From Rheinheimera sp. D18 (GTDB taxonomy: Bacteria; Pseudomonadota; Gammaproteobacteria; Enterobacterales; Alteromonadaceae), in contig NZ_CP037745.1 in the NCBI RefSeq assembly GCF_004345025.1, forward strand, positions 2,294,001 through 2,358,000: a DNA stretch of 64,000 nucleotides, read 5' to 3'. Of the stretch, positions 1 through 10,919 are shown one piece after another (positions within the stretch are counted from its first letter, which is position 1; each line of letters starts with the position of its first letter). A program made the position numbers and the translations under genes. The notes beneath the pieces are model-generated. The model searched no databases, was not told the origin of the DNA, and worked only from the letters and a program-made list of their open reading frames with translations.

Positions 1-2194
<2,194 letters not shown>

Positions 2195-2254
2195 ATACAA
2201 CCCCAAGATGTCTTGAAATTATACAGTGTGCTTAAGGTTCACAACGTCTTGCTG

Positions 2255-2365
2255 GTCTATTTTTCCCGCTGCGTTGTTGCACTTCCTCACTTGCTCAGTC
2301 ATTAACCGAAGTTAACTCCTTCACGCGTTCGTTGTGCGCCTAGCAACAGTAAAAACATCCTGTGC
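2255..2365. repeat. Spacer repeat unit A (REP-like, with small hairpin)
   Basis: About 105 bases in the tRNA-Ala/23S spacer that resemble 2761-2866 in the other spacer half: shared pieces are GCTGCGTT, CACTT, CTC..TCAGTCA, AACTCCTT, GTTCG and GTGCGCCT.GC. Inside is a hairpin TTAAC-CGAA-GTTAA at 2302-2315. The repeat relation is seen in the sequence; its role (mobile REP-type unit or rRNA processing element) is inference. Confidence 0.55.
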
Positions 2366-2408
2366 AATATTTTGCACCTTGTTTTTTTACTACTATCAGC
2401 TTGCCAAA

Positions 2409-2421
2409 TTGTTAAAGAGCA
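2409..2421 (-). promoter_or_regulatory. boxA antitermination site ahead of 23S
   Basis: The minus strand reads TGCTCTTTAACAA, matching the enterobacterial rrn boxA (TGCTCTTTAACA). It lies in the spacer about 215 bases upstream of the 23S start, as expected for the second nut-like site of an rRNA operon. In the family this element recruits NusB/NusE (S10) for antitermination. Confidence 0.85.
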
Positions 2422-2495
2422 TTTGAGATTAAACTCAAATCAAATCATTCTGTTTAGAACGCTTTGATTTGAATTTTTTTAGAGTAAATAAAGAA

Positions 2496-2571
2496 TGGTG
2501 GAGCCAAGCGGGATCGAACCGCTGACCTCCTGCGTGCAAGGCAGGCGCTCTCCCAGCTGAGCTATGGCCCC
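2496..2571 (-). tRNA. tRNA-Ala (TGC)
   Basis: The minus strand gives a 76-nt cloverleaf starting GGGGCCATAGCTC and ending in an encoded CCA. The anticodon loop CTTGCAC carries TGC, and the acceptor stem GGGGCCA pairs with TGGCTCC. It sits in the 16S-23S spacer downstream of tRNA-Ile, the usual gammaproteobacterial arrangement, and is cotranscribed with the rRNAs. Confidence 0.97.
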
Positions 2572-2597
2572 AATAAGGATCCAATTAAGGAATTGTG

Positions 2598-2670
2598 TAT
2601 CAGACAAGGCACTTTGATACGAAGCATACTAGTGTATGTGAGTATCGAAGTAACGCCGTATGATGCGCAA
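2598..2670. repeat. Spacer repeat unit C (REP-like, opposite orientation)
   Basis: Lies between tRNA-Ala and tRNA-Ile. It forms a nested hairpin: GATAC (2616-2620) pairs with GTATC (2642-2646) and CATAC (2625-2629) with GTATG (2634-2638) around a TAGT loop. Its reverse complement shares GGCGTTACTTC and GTGCCTTG with units A and B, so it looks like a third, inverted and more diverged member. Function unknown. Confidence 0.45.
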
Positions 2671-2672
2671 TT

Positions 2673-2749
<77 letters not shown>

Positions 2750-2760
2750 GTTTAACTGGT

Positions 2761-2866
2761 CTGTTTTATCTATCGCTGCGTTTCACTTCTCTCTCAGTCA
2801 GTCATTTACATTAGTAAACTCCTTCCTTCGTTCGGCGTGCGCCTTGCGCTAAATAAAACATCCTGC
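2761..2866. repeat. Spacer repeat unit B (REP-like, with small hairpin)
   Basis: Partner of unit A, located between tRNA-Ile and 16S. At the position of A's TTAAC-CGAA-GTTAA hairpin it has TTTAC-ATTA-GTAAA (2805-2818). The stem bases differ on both sides but still pair, so the hairpin rather than the sequence is conserved between the copies. Confidence 0.55.
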
Positions 2867-2916
2867 GTTATTTATTCTCATAAACTTCGCAATAAACTTT
2901 ATTTGCTCTATCTCTA

Positions 2917-2939
2917 CAATCAATCATCTGTGTGAACAC
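2917..2939 (-). other. 3' arm of the 16S precursor processing stem
   Basis: These 23 bases, just past the 16S 3' end, are complementary to 4591-4613 just before the 16S 5' end: 18 Watson-Crick pairs followed by two G-U and three Watson-Crick pairs. Such a stem brings both ends of pre-16S together and is the standard RNase III substrate in rRNA operons. Confidence 0.8.
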
Positions 2940-2960
2940 TTACAACTTCTTCACTTTAGG

Positions 2961-4485
<1,525 letters not shown>

Positions 4486-4590
4486 AAGTTCTTTCCGCCA
4501 CCAAAGTGGCGCTCAGTCTTACTGACTTAAAACATATTTCTATGTAAGTCACTCAACCGATGTATTTCATTTTTGTGAAATCCATCATAA

Positions 4591-4613
4591 GTGCCCACAC
4601 AGATGATTGATTG
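4591..4613 (-). other. 5' arm of the 16S precursor processing stem
   Basis: Complementary over 23 bases to 2917-2939 on the other side of 16S. It is therefore the leader half of the RNase III processing stem. Closer to 16S, a 6-bp hairpin CGCCAC-CAAA-GTGGCG lies at 4496-4511. Confidence 0.8.
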
Positions 4614-4617
4614 CGAA

Positions 4618-4630
4618 TTGTTAAAGAGCG
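4618..4630 (-). promoter_or_regulatory. boxA antitermination site in the rrn leader
   Basis: The minus strand reads CGCTCTTTAACAA, one base from the E. coli boxA and nearly identical to the spacer copy at 2409-2421. It lies between the last rrn promoter and the 16S processing stem, the expected leader position. Confidence 0.85.
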
Positions 4631-4657
4631 TGCTTCTGCTTAAGAAGCGGGAGGCGT

Positions 4658-4685
4658 ATGTTACACTTCCCAGTTTTTAAGTCAA
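4658..4685 (-). promoter_or_regulatory. rrn promoter, gene-proximal
   Basis: Minus strand: -35 TTGACT (4680-4685), 16-bp spacer, -10 TAACAT (4658-4663), followed by ACGCCTCCCGC. It is the closest of three tandem promoters to the 16S gene and lies just upstream of boxA. The GC-rich stretch after the -10 fits stringent control. Confidence 0.75.
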
Positions 4686-4777
4686 GCGTGACGATGATTC
4701 TTTATCAAAAACACTCGTCAGGCTTAACTTACTCTCTCATTTCACCGCGTTAGTTACCACCGTGAAGCGAGGGCGCC

Positions 4778-4805
4778 ATTTTAGAGATTTAAGCCCTAGT
4801 GTCAA
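4778..4805 (-). promoter_or_regulatory. rrn promoter, middle
   Basis: Minus strand: a perfect -35 TTGACA (4800-4805), 16-bp spacer, -10 TAAAAT (4778-4783), then the GC-rich discriminator GGCGCCC. The flank ACGCTTGAC is shared with the gene-proximal promoter, suggesting duplication. GC-rich discriminators make rRNA promoters sensitive to ppGpp. Confidence 0.8.
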
Positions 4806-4887
4806 GCGTCTTTTTAAAAGATTTTTGACTCTATTTCTAAAACCCCTCGGAGAGTGCGCTAGCGCTGCACCCCGTGGCATGGCGCGC

Positions 4888-4915
4888 ATTATAGGGGGTT
4901 TTAATTGTCGTGCAA
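4888..4915 (-). promoter_or_regulatory. rrn promoter, gene-distal
   Basis: Minus strand: -35 TTGCAC (4910-4915), 16-bp spacer, perfect -10 TATAAT (4888-4893), then the discriminator GCGCGCC. The A/T-rich stretch 4921-4960 upstream could act as an UP element. All three rrn promoters share the same 16-bp spacing. Confidence 0.8.
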
Positions 4916-4974
4916 GCGGTTATTTCAGAAATATGACAGTTTATGAATCGTTCGCAGAAAAAACCAACAATACG

Positions 4975-6126
4975 CTATAAAAGTGTACTAAAACTGGCGG
5001 TTTTTCTCTCTTTAACCATAACCGCAGCTTTAAGTCGATTTTTGCCATAACTAAAGGCTTTAAGAAATACACTATGCGCTATAGGAATATATTGGCGCTC
5101 AGACGCCGATAACCAAGGGATGTCTTCAGTGTCTGGATCATTAATATAAACAAAGTGTTCGTCAACCGCACAAACGACGACCCAATGCGGCGCTTTGCTT
5201 TTATCAAACTGCCAGGTACTTATAAGTACCACCAGCAGCGCATCGTTCTGCAACAATTGCTTTATCTTACTGATGTTAAGATCTGCGCTATGCACCGCAA
5301 TATTGCTTTGTGCGACCTTCTCGCAATAAGAATCGTGTACTCGTTGTAAAATATTTTTTTTGACCTCACTACGAACCGTGTCGGTAAAAAGCACTCCTTC
5401 TTTATTAAGAAAGATTTCTACATCAAAGCCACGATGATAAGCAGCAAGAGCTAAACCGCGAGGGCCACAACCACCATGACCTGATGTCATAAAAATAGTG
5501 GTCGCTTCGCGCCAGATATCAATTTCTAAAGACGCCGGCGCGTATTGGTTCGGCTGAAAATAGTTAAACACCATAAGTAAGCAAGCTGGGCCACAAGTAA
5601 AAGGGGTGGTTTGCGCTATATAAGGTACTTGGCGCTTTACTGAGTCGGTATCAAACTGGATGATCTGCTTTTGCATACAGATAGCATCTGAGTGATCTTC
5701 GTAAAAGTCATGCTTTAGCGCAAACTCATGATAGTGTAGTTTGTGATATAGCCTAATCGCGGCAGCATTATCGTAGCGCACCTCAAGACGCAGTAATACG
5801 CAGTTCCGTTCAGCAGCAACACGTTCGGCATGTTGCATTAAAAACTCAGCAATGCCTTGCTTGCGAAAACGGGCATCTACTGCCAGAGAATACAACCGAG
5901 CTAAACTGGTGCCTCTGCGATAGATCAGTAAAAAATAGCCGGCAAGGTGGCCATCTTGTTCAGCTAGAAATAAGTCACTTCGTTTATCTTTAATAAAACG
6001 CCGAAAACTACGAACACTCACACGGTCAGTATCGAAGCAACTTTGCTCTAACGCAAATAAAGCTGGCACGTCTTCAAGTTCAGCACTTCTGATATCTAAG
6101 TCGGTCGATTTGTCGTTTAATGCCAT
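4975..6126 (-). CDS. GNAT acetyltransferase / peptidase C39 fusion protein
   Basis: A 383-residue two-domain protein. Residues about 10-155 are a RimI-like GNAT N-acetyltransferase, with the acetyl-CoA loop RKQGIA near 88-93. Residues about 165-370 are a papain-like C39 peptidase: Cys178 in PFTCGPACL, His314 in APHWVVV and Asp330 in YINDPD form a plausible complete triad. No transmembrane segment or ABC domain is present, so unlike bacteriocin-exporter C39 domains this one should act in the cytoplasm. The divergent neighbour is a RimK-type ATP-grasp ligase with an RLAN domain, a partnership described from comparative genomics as a peptide ligation/modification system. The substrate is unknown. 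It runs in the same direction as the rRNA operon, with no clear terminator between. Confidence 0.88.
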   Translation of the reverse strand: MALNDKSTDLDIRSAELEDVPALFALEQSCFDTDRVSVRSFRRFIKDKRSDLFLAEQDGHLAGYFLLIYRRGTSLARLYSLAVDARFRKQGIAEFLMQHAERVAAERNCVLLRLEVRYDNAAAIRLYHKLHYHEFALKHDFYEDHSDAICMQKQIIQFDTDSVKRQVPYIAQTTPFTCGPACLLMVFNYFQPNQYAPASLEIDIWREATTIFMTSGHGGCGPRGLALAAYHRGFDVEIFLNKEGVLFTDTVRSEVKKNILQRVHDSYCEKVAQSNIAVHSADLNISKIKQLLQNDALLVVLISTWQFDKSKAPHWVVVCAVDEHFVYINDPDTEDIPWLSASERQYIPIAHSVFLKAFSYGKNRLKAAVMVKERKTASFSTLL

Positions 6127-6217
6127 TATTGCTTCCGTTATTGCCTTTGGCTGATTTTTAACTACGTTTAGGATAACAACAGCTTAAGAAATGAAAAGCC
6201 AACAAAAAATTTAACTT

Positions 6218-6246
6218 TTGTAGTACAGGTTTCTTCACTGTACAGT
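6218..6246 (+). promoter_or_regulatory. Candidate promoter with inverted repeat for the ATP-grasp gene
   Basis: TTGTAG (6218-6223), 17 bases, TACAGT (6241-6246) is a weak sigma-70-like pair ahead of the ATP-grasp gene. Within it, GTACAG (6223-6228) and CTGTAC (6238-6243) form an inverted repeat with a 9-base gap. The symmetric arms covering the spacer suggest an operator shared by the divergent genes; this is inference. Confidence 0.4.
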
Positions 6247-6290
6247 TTTAGACTAACACGACATGCTTTAACAAAGTACTGGGAGTAATA

Positions 6291-7757
6291 ATGGCTAAAC
6301 TAATAATCGTTGTTGATAAAGCTCAAGATTGGGCACCGTTTTATCAATACGATGGCGTAATGACGTTACCAAATTATTTAAAATGGTCGGCAACCAATAA
6401 ACAACGTACTCGTGTGATTAACTTATGCCGGCAAGCTCAATATTTAGGCACTGGCTACTACTGCTCATTATTAGCTGAAGCGCGAGGCCATAACGTAATG
6501 CCATCAGTACGTGCATTTAATAAGTTTAACCGCCATGAAATTGCCGACATTGCTGATGATGTTCCGATAACGCTACTTAATCAGCTAAATAAAGCATTAA
6601 TTGATGAAACCAGCACTCAACTAACGTTTAACATTTATTTTGGTGAAACCGAGCTTAAAGCATTAAAGAAAGTAGCTACTTATTTGTTTGAAGCATTTCC
6701 GGTACCAATATTAAGGGTTGAGCTGCAGAAGAAAAAAACCTGGCATGTAAAAACCTTAAAAATTGGCAGTGTGCATAAGCTGTCTGAATCAGAGCAAGGC
6801 TTGTTCGGTAATATATTAGAGCGCTACAGTCATAAAATTTGGCGGGTAGAGCCGGCCAATAAAAAGTTTAAGTATGATTTAGCGGTACTGATTGATGCTA
6901 AGGAGAAATTCCCACCCTGCACGCCTAAAGCACTAGAGCTATTTGTTAAGGCTGCTAAGCGTGCAGCTATGGATGTAGAACATATAGGTGCCAAAGATAT
7001 ACATCGTTTGGCTGAATTTGATGGCTTATTTATTCGTGAAACTACCGCAGTTAACCATCACACCTTTCATATGGCATTAAAAGCCGAGCGCGAAGGCTTA
7101 GCCGTGATTGACGACCCGAACTCTATTTTGCGCTGTGGTAATAAAGTGTATTTACATACCCTATTCGAGCAGCACAAGGTGCCAATGCCAGATGGCGTTA
7201 TGCTGTTTAAACAGGATGATGACAGCCTGGTAAAAGCAGCAGACACTTTGGGCTTACCCTTAGTATTAAAAATACCCGATGGCAGCTTTTCGCGCGGTGT
7301 CGTTAAAGTAAAAACCTTAAGCGAACTAAAAACACAATTGTCTGCGTTGTTTGAGCAAAGCGCAATTATTCTGGCACAACGTTATACCTTTACCGAATAT
7401 GATTGGCGTATTGGCGTACTTAACGGCCAAGCTATTTTTGCTTGTAAATATTTTATGGCACGTAACCACTGGCAGATATACAAACATGGTACGGCAAAAA
7501 CAGAAAGTGGCGGCTTTAGTACTTGCGCAGTGGCCGACGTACCAAGTCATGTTGTGCAAGCGGCATTGCAAGCCTGTGCGCCAATTGGTGATAGCTTATA
7601 TGGCGTTGACGTGAAACAAGATGGCGATAAAGTTTACGTGATTGAAGTAAACGATAACCCCAACATTGACGATGGCGTAGAAGATTTGCATTTAGGCAAC
7701 AAACTATATGATCTGATCGTTAGTGATTTTATTCGTCGAATAGAATTAAAACGTTAA
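6291..7757 (+). CDS. RimK-family ATP-grasp ligase with N-terminal RLAN domain
   Basis: A 488-residue protein. The N-terminal ~190 residues match the RimK-like ATP-grasp N-terminal (RLAN) domain. The C-terminal half is an ATP-grasp ligase with the lysine/glycine loop LVLKIPDGSFSRG (near 322) and the metal-binding EVNDNPNIDD (near 450). Such enzymes join an amino acid, typically glutamate, to a carboxylate or peptide using ATP through an acyl-phosphate. It is divergent from the GNAT/C39 gene, so ligation, cleavage and acetylation of one peptide or small molecule are likely linked. The start ATG follows GGGAG (6279-6285). A 16S/23S-type housekeeping role as in rimK is unlikely because the N-domain differs. 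Confidence 0.88.
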   Translation: MAKLIIVVDKAQDWAPFYQYDGVMTLPNYLKWSATNKQRTRVINLCRQAQYLGTGYYCSLLAEARGHNVMPSVRAFNKFNRHEIADIADDVPITLLNQLNKALIDETSTQLTFNIYFGETELKALKKVATYLFEAFPVPILRVELQKKKTWHVKTLKIGSVHKLSESEQGLFGNILERYSHKIWRVEPANKKFKYDLAVLIDAKEKFPPCTPKALELFVKAAKRAAMDVEHIGAKDIHRLAEFDGLFIRETTAVNHHTFHMALKAEREGLAVIDDPNSILRCGNKVYLHTLFEQHKVPMPDGVMLFKQDDDSLVKAADTLGLPLVLKIPDGSFSRGVVKVKTLSELKTQLSALFEQSAIILAQRYTFTEYDWRIGVLNGQAIFACKYFMARNHWQIYKHGTAKTESGGFSTCAVADVPSHVVQAALQACAPIGDSLYGVDVKQDGDKVYVIEVNDNPNIDDGVEDLHLGNKLYDLIVSDFIRRIELKR

Positions 7758-7783
7758 CCGTCAACCTCAGCCAATTTTAGGCA

Positions 7784-7807
7784 CAAAAAAACCGGCGTAA
7801 GCCGGTT
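7784..7807 (-). terminator. Rho-independent terminator of tRNA-Leu
   Basis: AACCGGC-GTAA-GCCGGTT (7790-7807) forms a 7-bp stem. On the minus strand it is followed by a run of T (7784-7791 read in reverse), so it terminates the leftward tRNA-Leu transcript. It may weakly stop the rightward ATP-grasp transcript too. Confidence 0.75.
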
Positions 7808-7811
7808 AATT

Positions 7812-7896
7812 TGGTGCAGATGGAGAGACTCGAACTCTCACGCTTTTGGGCACAAACACCTGAAGCTTGCGTGTCTACCAATTCCACCACATCTGC
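7812..7896 (-). tRNA. tRNA-Leu (CAG)
   Basis: The minus strand gives an 85-nt class II tRNA starting GCAGATGTGGTGGAATTGG and ending with an encoded CCA. The anticodon stem CAAGC/GTTTG holds the loop TTCAGGT, anticodon CAG. The long variable arm is typical of leucine tRNAs. It stands alone, with its own terminator at 7784-7807. Confidence 0.96.
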
Positions 7897-7978
7897 GTTA
7901 TGTTTCACGCTAGTGCGTTTAACATGGCGTGCAGTATAGCGATAAATAGCATCGCGTCAATAAACAAGTATTAAAATA

Positions 7979-8923
7979 TTACGGCTTTTTTATCAAGCCT
8001 ATTTCCTCCAAACGCTGCATTAAGTAATCATTTGAATTAATCGCTTGTGGATAGCGATTAGGTTGCTGTTCGTTAATACAGGTTTTTAATGTGTCGATAA
8101 TGTAATCTGGATTTGGATGCATAAAAAACGGAATAGAATAACGAGGTTCACTCGCAGCTATGCCTGCAGGATTCACAACCCGATGTGTAGTCGATGGTAA
8201 TAGATGATTAGTTAACCGCTGCAACATATCGCCTATGTTGACCACAATGGTGCCTTCTATAGTGGTAACAGGTAACCAGCTACCATCACGACGCAGTATT
8301 TCTAAACCTGCTTCGTTTGAACCAACTAATAGCGTTATTAGATTTATGTCTTCATGTTGTCCGGCACGAATAGACTGAGTTGCAGTGTCTTTAATTGGCG
8401 GATAGTGGATCGCGCGTAAAATAGAATTGCCATAATGCACCTTATCAGCAAAGTAGTTTTGCTGTTGCCCTAAATACAAAGCTAAAGCTTCAAGCACCGT
8501 ATTACCTAACTGCTCAAGTGCCGTGTAAAGTGCATAAGTCGCCGCTTTAAAACCAGCAACCTCAGTTGGCCACACATTAGGATATAAACTCGGATGGGGT
8601 GCTGGACCGGATAGCTCTCGACCAACATGCCAAAACTCTTTTAAATCCGGATGCTTGCTGTCCTTAGCCTTCTCTACACCCACTGCAGTATAACCGCGCG
8701 CGCCGCCCTGCCCGGGGGTATGGTATTTAGCTTTAACATCAGTTGGTAAAGCAAAAAACTGTTTAATTGCTTGATATGTATTCTCTACCACAGCATCTGG
8801 AATACCGTGACCACTAATGCCACAAAATCCAAATTCAGTGTAGGCCTTGCCAATTTCGGCAACAAAGTTATCTTTGTCGGTGGCAAACCGTCTTATATCT
8901 AACGTAGGTACTTGCTGTGTCAT
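7979..8923 (-). CDS. Isopenicillin N synthase-like 2OG/Fe(II) oxygenase
   Basis: A 314-residue protein of the isopenicillin N synthase-like dioxygenase family. Iron ligands are visible as His190-x-Asp192 (GQHEDINLITLL) and His247 (PSTTHRVVNP); Arg261-x-Ser263 (EPRYSIPFF) should bind 2-oxoglutarate. The N-terminal DIOX_N region covers residues 6-115. It is the last gene of an apparent operon udk, CNT nucleoside transporter, oxygenase (16 bp from the transporter). The family includes fungal thymine 7-hydroxylase, so a pyrimidine base or nucleoside is a reasonable substrate guess, but that rests on context. It may instead hydroxylate an unrelated small molecule. Confidence 0.88.
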   Translation of the reverse strand: MTQQVPTLDIRRFATDKDNFVAEIGKAYTEFGFCGISGHGIPDAVVENTYQAIKQFFALPTDVKAKYHTPGQGGARGYTAVGVEKAKDSKHPDLKEFWHVGRELSGPAPHPSLYPNVWPTEVAGFKAATYALYTALEQLGNTVLEALALYLGQQQNYFADKVHYGNSILRAIHYPPIKDTATQSIRAGQHEDINLITLLVGSNEAGLEILRRDGSWLPVTTIEGTIVVNIGDMLQRLTNHLLPSTTHRVVNPAGIAASEPRYSIPFFMHPNPDYIIDTLKTCINEQQPNRYPQAINSNDYLMQRLEEIGLIKKP

Positions 8924-8939
8924 ATAAAAGACCTGTTTT

Positions 8940-10148
8940 TTAGCCTAAGTAAAAAAAGAACCCTGCCATAGCAGCGCTCATTAAGTTAGCTAAGGTTGCG
9001 GCAAGTAAGGCCTTTAGCCCTAGTGCGGCAATATCAGCTCGACGACTTGGCGCCATACCGCCCAAGCCGCCTAATAAAATAGCAATTGAAGAGAAGTTAG
9101 CAAAACCACACAAAGCAATAGTAACAATAACTTGTGTATGTGCGCTTAGCTGCTCTTTCACTTGCACAAAGTCGAGGTATGCGACAAATTCATTAATAAC
9201 CAATTTTTGGCCAATAAAGCTACCCGCCATACGGGCTTCTTCCCATGACACACCCAAAATAAATGCTAAGGGCTGAAATACGTAACCAAAAATAACTTGC
9301 AGAGTTAAACCGTCAACACCAAACCAGCCAGCGATACCACCAATAGCACCATTAACTAAAGCAATTAAACCGATAAAAGCTAATAACATTGCACCAACGT
9401 TTAGTGCTAACTGCATACCGCTTGACGCACCGGCTGCGGCGGCATCAATTAAATTAGTATGTTGAGTATCAGTGCCGATTTCATCTAGCTCATTTTTTGG
9501 TTGCTCGGTTTCTGGCAAAATCATTTTCGCCATTAAAAACCCACCTGGCGCGGCCATAAAGCTTGCGGCAATAAGGTATTTAAGCTCAATACCTAAACCG
9601 GCATAACCCGCCAGCACCGAGCCTGCAACAGAGGCTAAGCCACCTACCATTACAGCAAATAACTCTGAACGGGTCATGGTTGGAATAAAAGGCCGTACGA
9701 TTAATGGCGCTTCGGTTTGCCCAACAAAAATATTGGCTGCAGCCGACATAGATTCAGGCCGACTAGTACCTAATAGCTTTTGTAACCCACCACCAATAAT
9801 GCGAATAACCCATGTCATTACGCCAATGTGATACAACACAGCAATAAGCGATGAGAAGAAAATAATAATAGTTAATACATGAACCGCAAAAATAAAGCCC
9901 TGCGATTTACGACCAATATCGCCAAATAAGAACTCAATACCCGCCGTGGCATAACTAATAATGTTAGCGACAAAATTTGAAATACTTAACAACACGTCTT
10001 GACCAAAGGGCACATACAGTACAAACGCACCAATAGCTAACTGAATAGCAAAAGCACCACCTACTGTGCGCCAGTTAATACGGCTACGGTGCGCAGAAGC
10101 AATATAAGCTACTAGCAGAAGGACAACTATGCCCACTAATCCCATCAT
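8940..10148 (-). CDS. Concentrative nucleoside transporter (CNT/NupC family)
   Basis: A 402-residue inner-membrane protein with about ten hydrophobic segments. Family signatures are visible: [12 protein letters not shown] and [19 protein letters not shown] in the middle and [13 protein letters not shown] in the C-terminal half, regions known to shape the nucleoside and cation sites. CNT proteins bring nucleosides into the cytoplasm with Na+ or H+. The gene follows udk by 19 bp and precedes the oxygenase by 16 bp. This places uptake beside phosphorylation of uridine and cytidine. Substrate range within the family cannot be read from the sequence. Confidence 0.93.
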   Translation of the reverse strand: MMGLVGIVVLLLVAYIASAHRSRINWRTVGGAFAIQLAIGAFVLYVPFGQDVLLSISNFVANIISYATAGIEFLFGDIGRKSQGFIFAVHVLTIIIFFSSLIAVLYHIGVMTWVIRIIGGGLQKLLGTSRPESMSAAANIFVGQTEAPLIVRPFIPTMTRSELFAVMVGGLASVAGSVLAGYAGLGIELKYLIAASFMAAPGGFLMAKMILPETEQPKNELDEIGTDTQHTNLIDAAAAGASSGMQLALNVGAMLLAFIGLIALVNGAIGGIAGWFGVDGLTLQVIFGYVFQPLAFILGVSWEEARMAGSFIGQKLVINEFVAYLDFVQVKEQLSAHTQVIVTIALCGFANFSSIAILLGGLGGMAPSRRADIAALGLKALLAATLANLMSAAMAGFFFYLG

Positions 10149-10167
10149 AATTGGTGTTTCCTAATTA

Positions 10168-10815
10168 TTATTTTTCTGCCAACAGCTGGCGTATTTTTGT
10201 TTTAATGATATCAACGGCAATTTGATTTTTTCCGCCACGTGTTACTACCAAGTCTGCATATTGCTTCGATGGTGCTATAAATTCAAAAAAGGCCGGTCGC
10301 ACTGTCGTTTCATATTGCTCTGTTACAGAGCTTAAACTACGGCCTCTATCTTCTAGATCTCGCTTAATACGCCGCAACAAACAGATATCTAAAGGGGTAT
10401 CCATAAAAACGGTAATATCAAACTGCGAACGTAACCTAGCATCGGTTAATAGCAATATACCTTCAACTAACACCACCTTAGCAGGTTGTACCGTTATGGT
10501 CTCTTCAGTACGGGTATGTGTTTTATAACTGTACTGCGGCATTTTAATGGCTTCGCCACTGCGCAACGCGTGCAAGTGTGACGTTAGTAGCTGATGTTCA
10601 AAGGCGGCGGGGTGATCATAGTTGGTAAGTATGCGCTGCTCAAACGATAAGTGACTTTGATCGCGGTAATACGCATCTTCAGACAAAATAGCAATACGTT
10701 CGTCGCCAAGTTCGGCCACCAATTCTTGATACACGGTTGAAGCAAAAAGGCTTTTGCCAGACGCCGAAGCACCCGCAATAGCTATAATAGTATTTTTACC
10801 CACAGAAACATTCAC
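10168..10815 (-). CDS. udk: Uridine kinase
   Basis: A 215-residue protein with the P-loop GASASGKS (residues 15-22) and the uridine kinase/PRK signatures EDAYYRDQ and [13 protein letters not shown]. It phosphorylates uridine and cytidine with ATP or GTP to UMP and CMP in the pyrimidine salvage pathway. Length matches E. coli Udk (213). It is the first gene of the salvage operon with a CNT transporter and a 2OG oxygenase. The ATG at 10815 is in register with the family N-terminus, which begins a few residues before the P-loop strand. Confidence 0.95.
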   Translation of the reverse strand: MNVSVGKNTIIAIAGASASGKSLFASTVYQELVAELGDERIAILSEDAYYRDQSHLSFEQRILTNYDHPAAFEHQLLTSHLHALRSGEAIKMPQYSYKTHTRTEETITVQPAKVVLVEGILLLTDARLRSQFDITVFMDTPLDICLLRRIKRDLEDRGRSLSSVTEQYETTVRPAFFEFIAPSKQYADLVVTRGGKNQIAVDIIKTKIRQLLAEK

Positions 10816-10866
10816 TTTTGCAGAAATTAGCTGGTGATTATCGCTAATTACCGGCGATTAAGGAAT

Positions 10867-10895
10867 AAAAAAATGCCCGCTTTATGCGGGCATTT
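10867..10895 (-). terminator. Rho-independent terminator of the TonB receptor gene
   Basis: AAATGCCCGC-TTTAT-GCGGGCATTT (10871-10895) forms a 10-bp stem. On the minus strand it is followed by seven T (10867-10873 in reverse). It lies 25 bp after the receptor stop codon and insulates the udk operon downstream. Confidence 0.85.
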
Positions 10896-10919
10896 GACAT
10901 AACACAGCAAGCGAAGTTA

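Noticed and set aside
4762-4980. 72-codon frame on the plus strand upstream of the rrn operon
   Set aside because: It overlaps two rrn promoters and the GNAT-C39 gene end, has no ribosome site and no recognisable domain.
6223-6243. SOS (LexA) box suggested by CTGTACAG near 6238
   Set aside because: A LexA site needs CTGT-N8-ACAG; here CTGT and ACAG overlap or lie in the wrong order. An unspecified inverted repeat is all that is supported.
7351-7614. Overlapping 87-codon frame inside the ATP-grasp gene
   Set aside because: It lies in another frame of a gene with intact ATP-grasp motifs and has no ribosome site.
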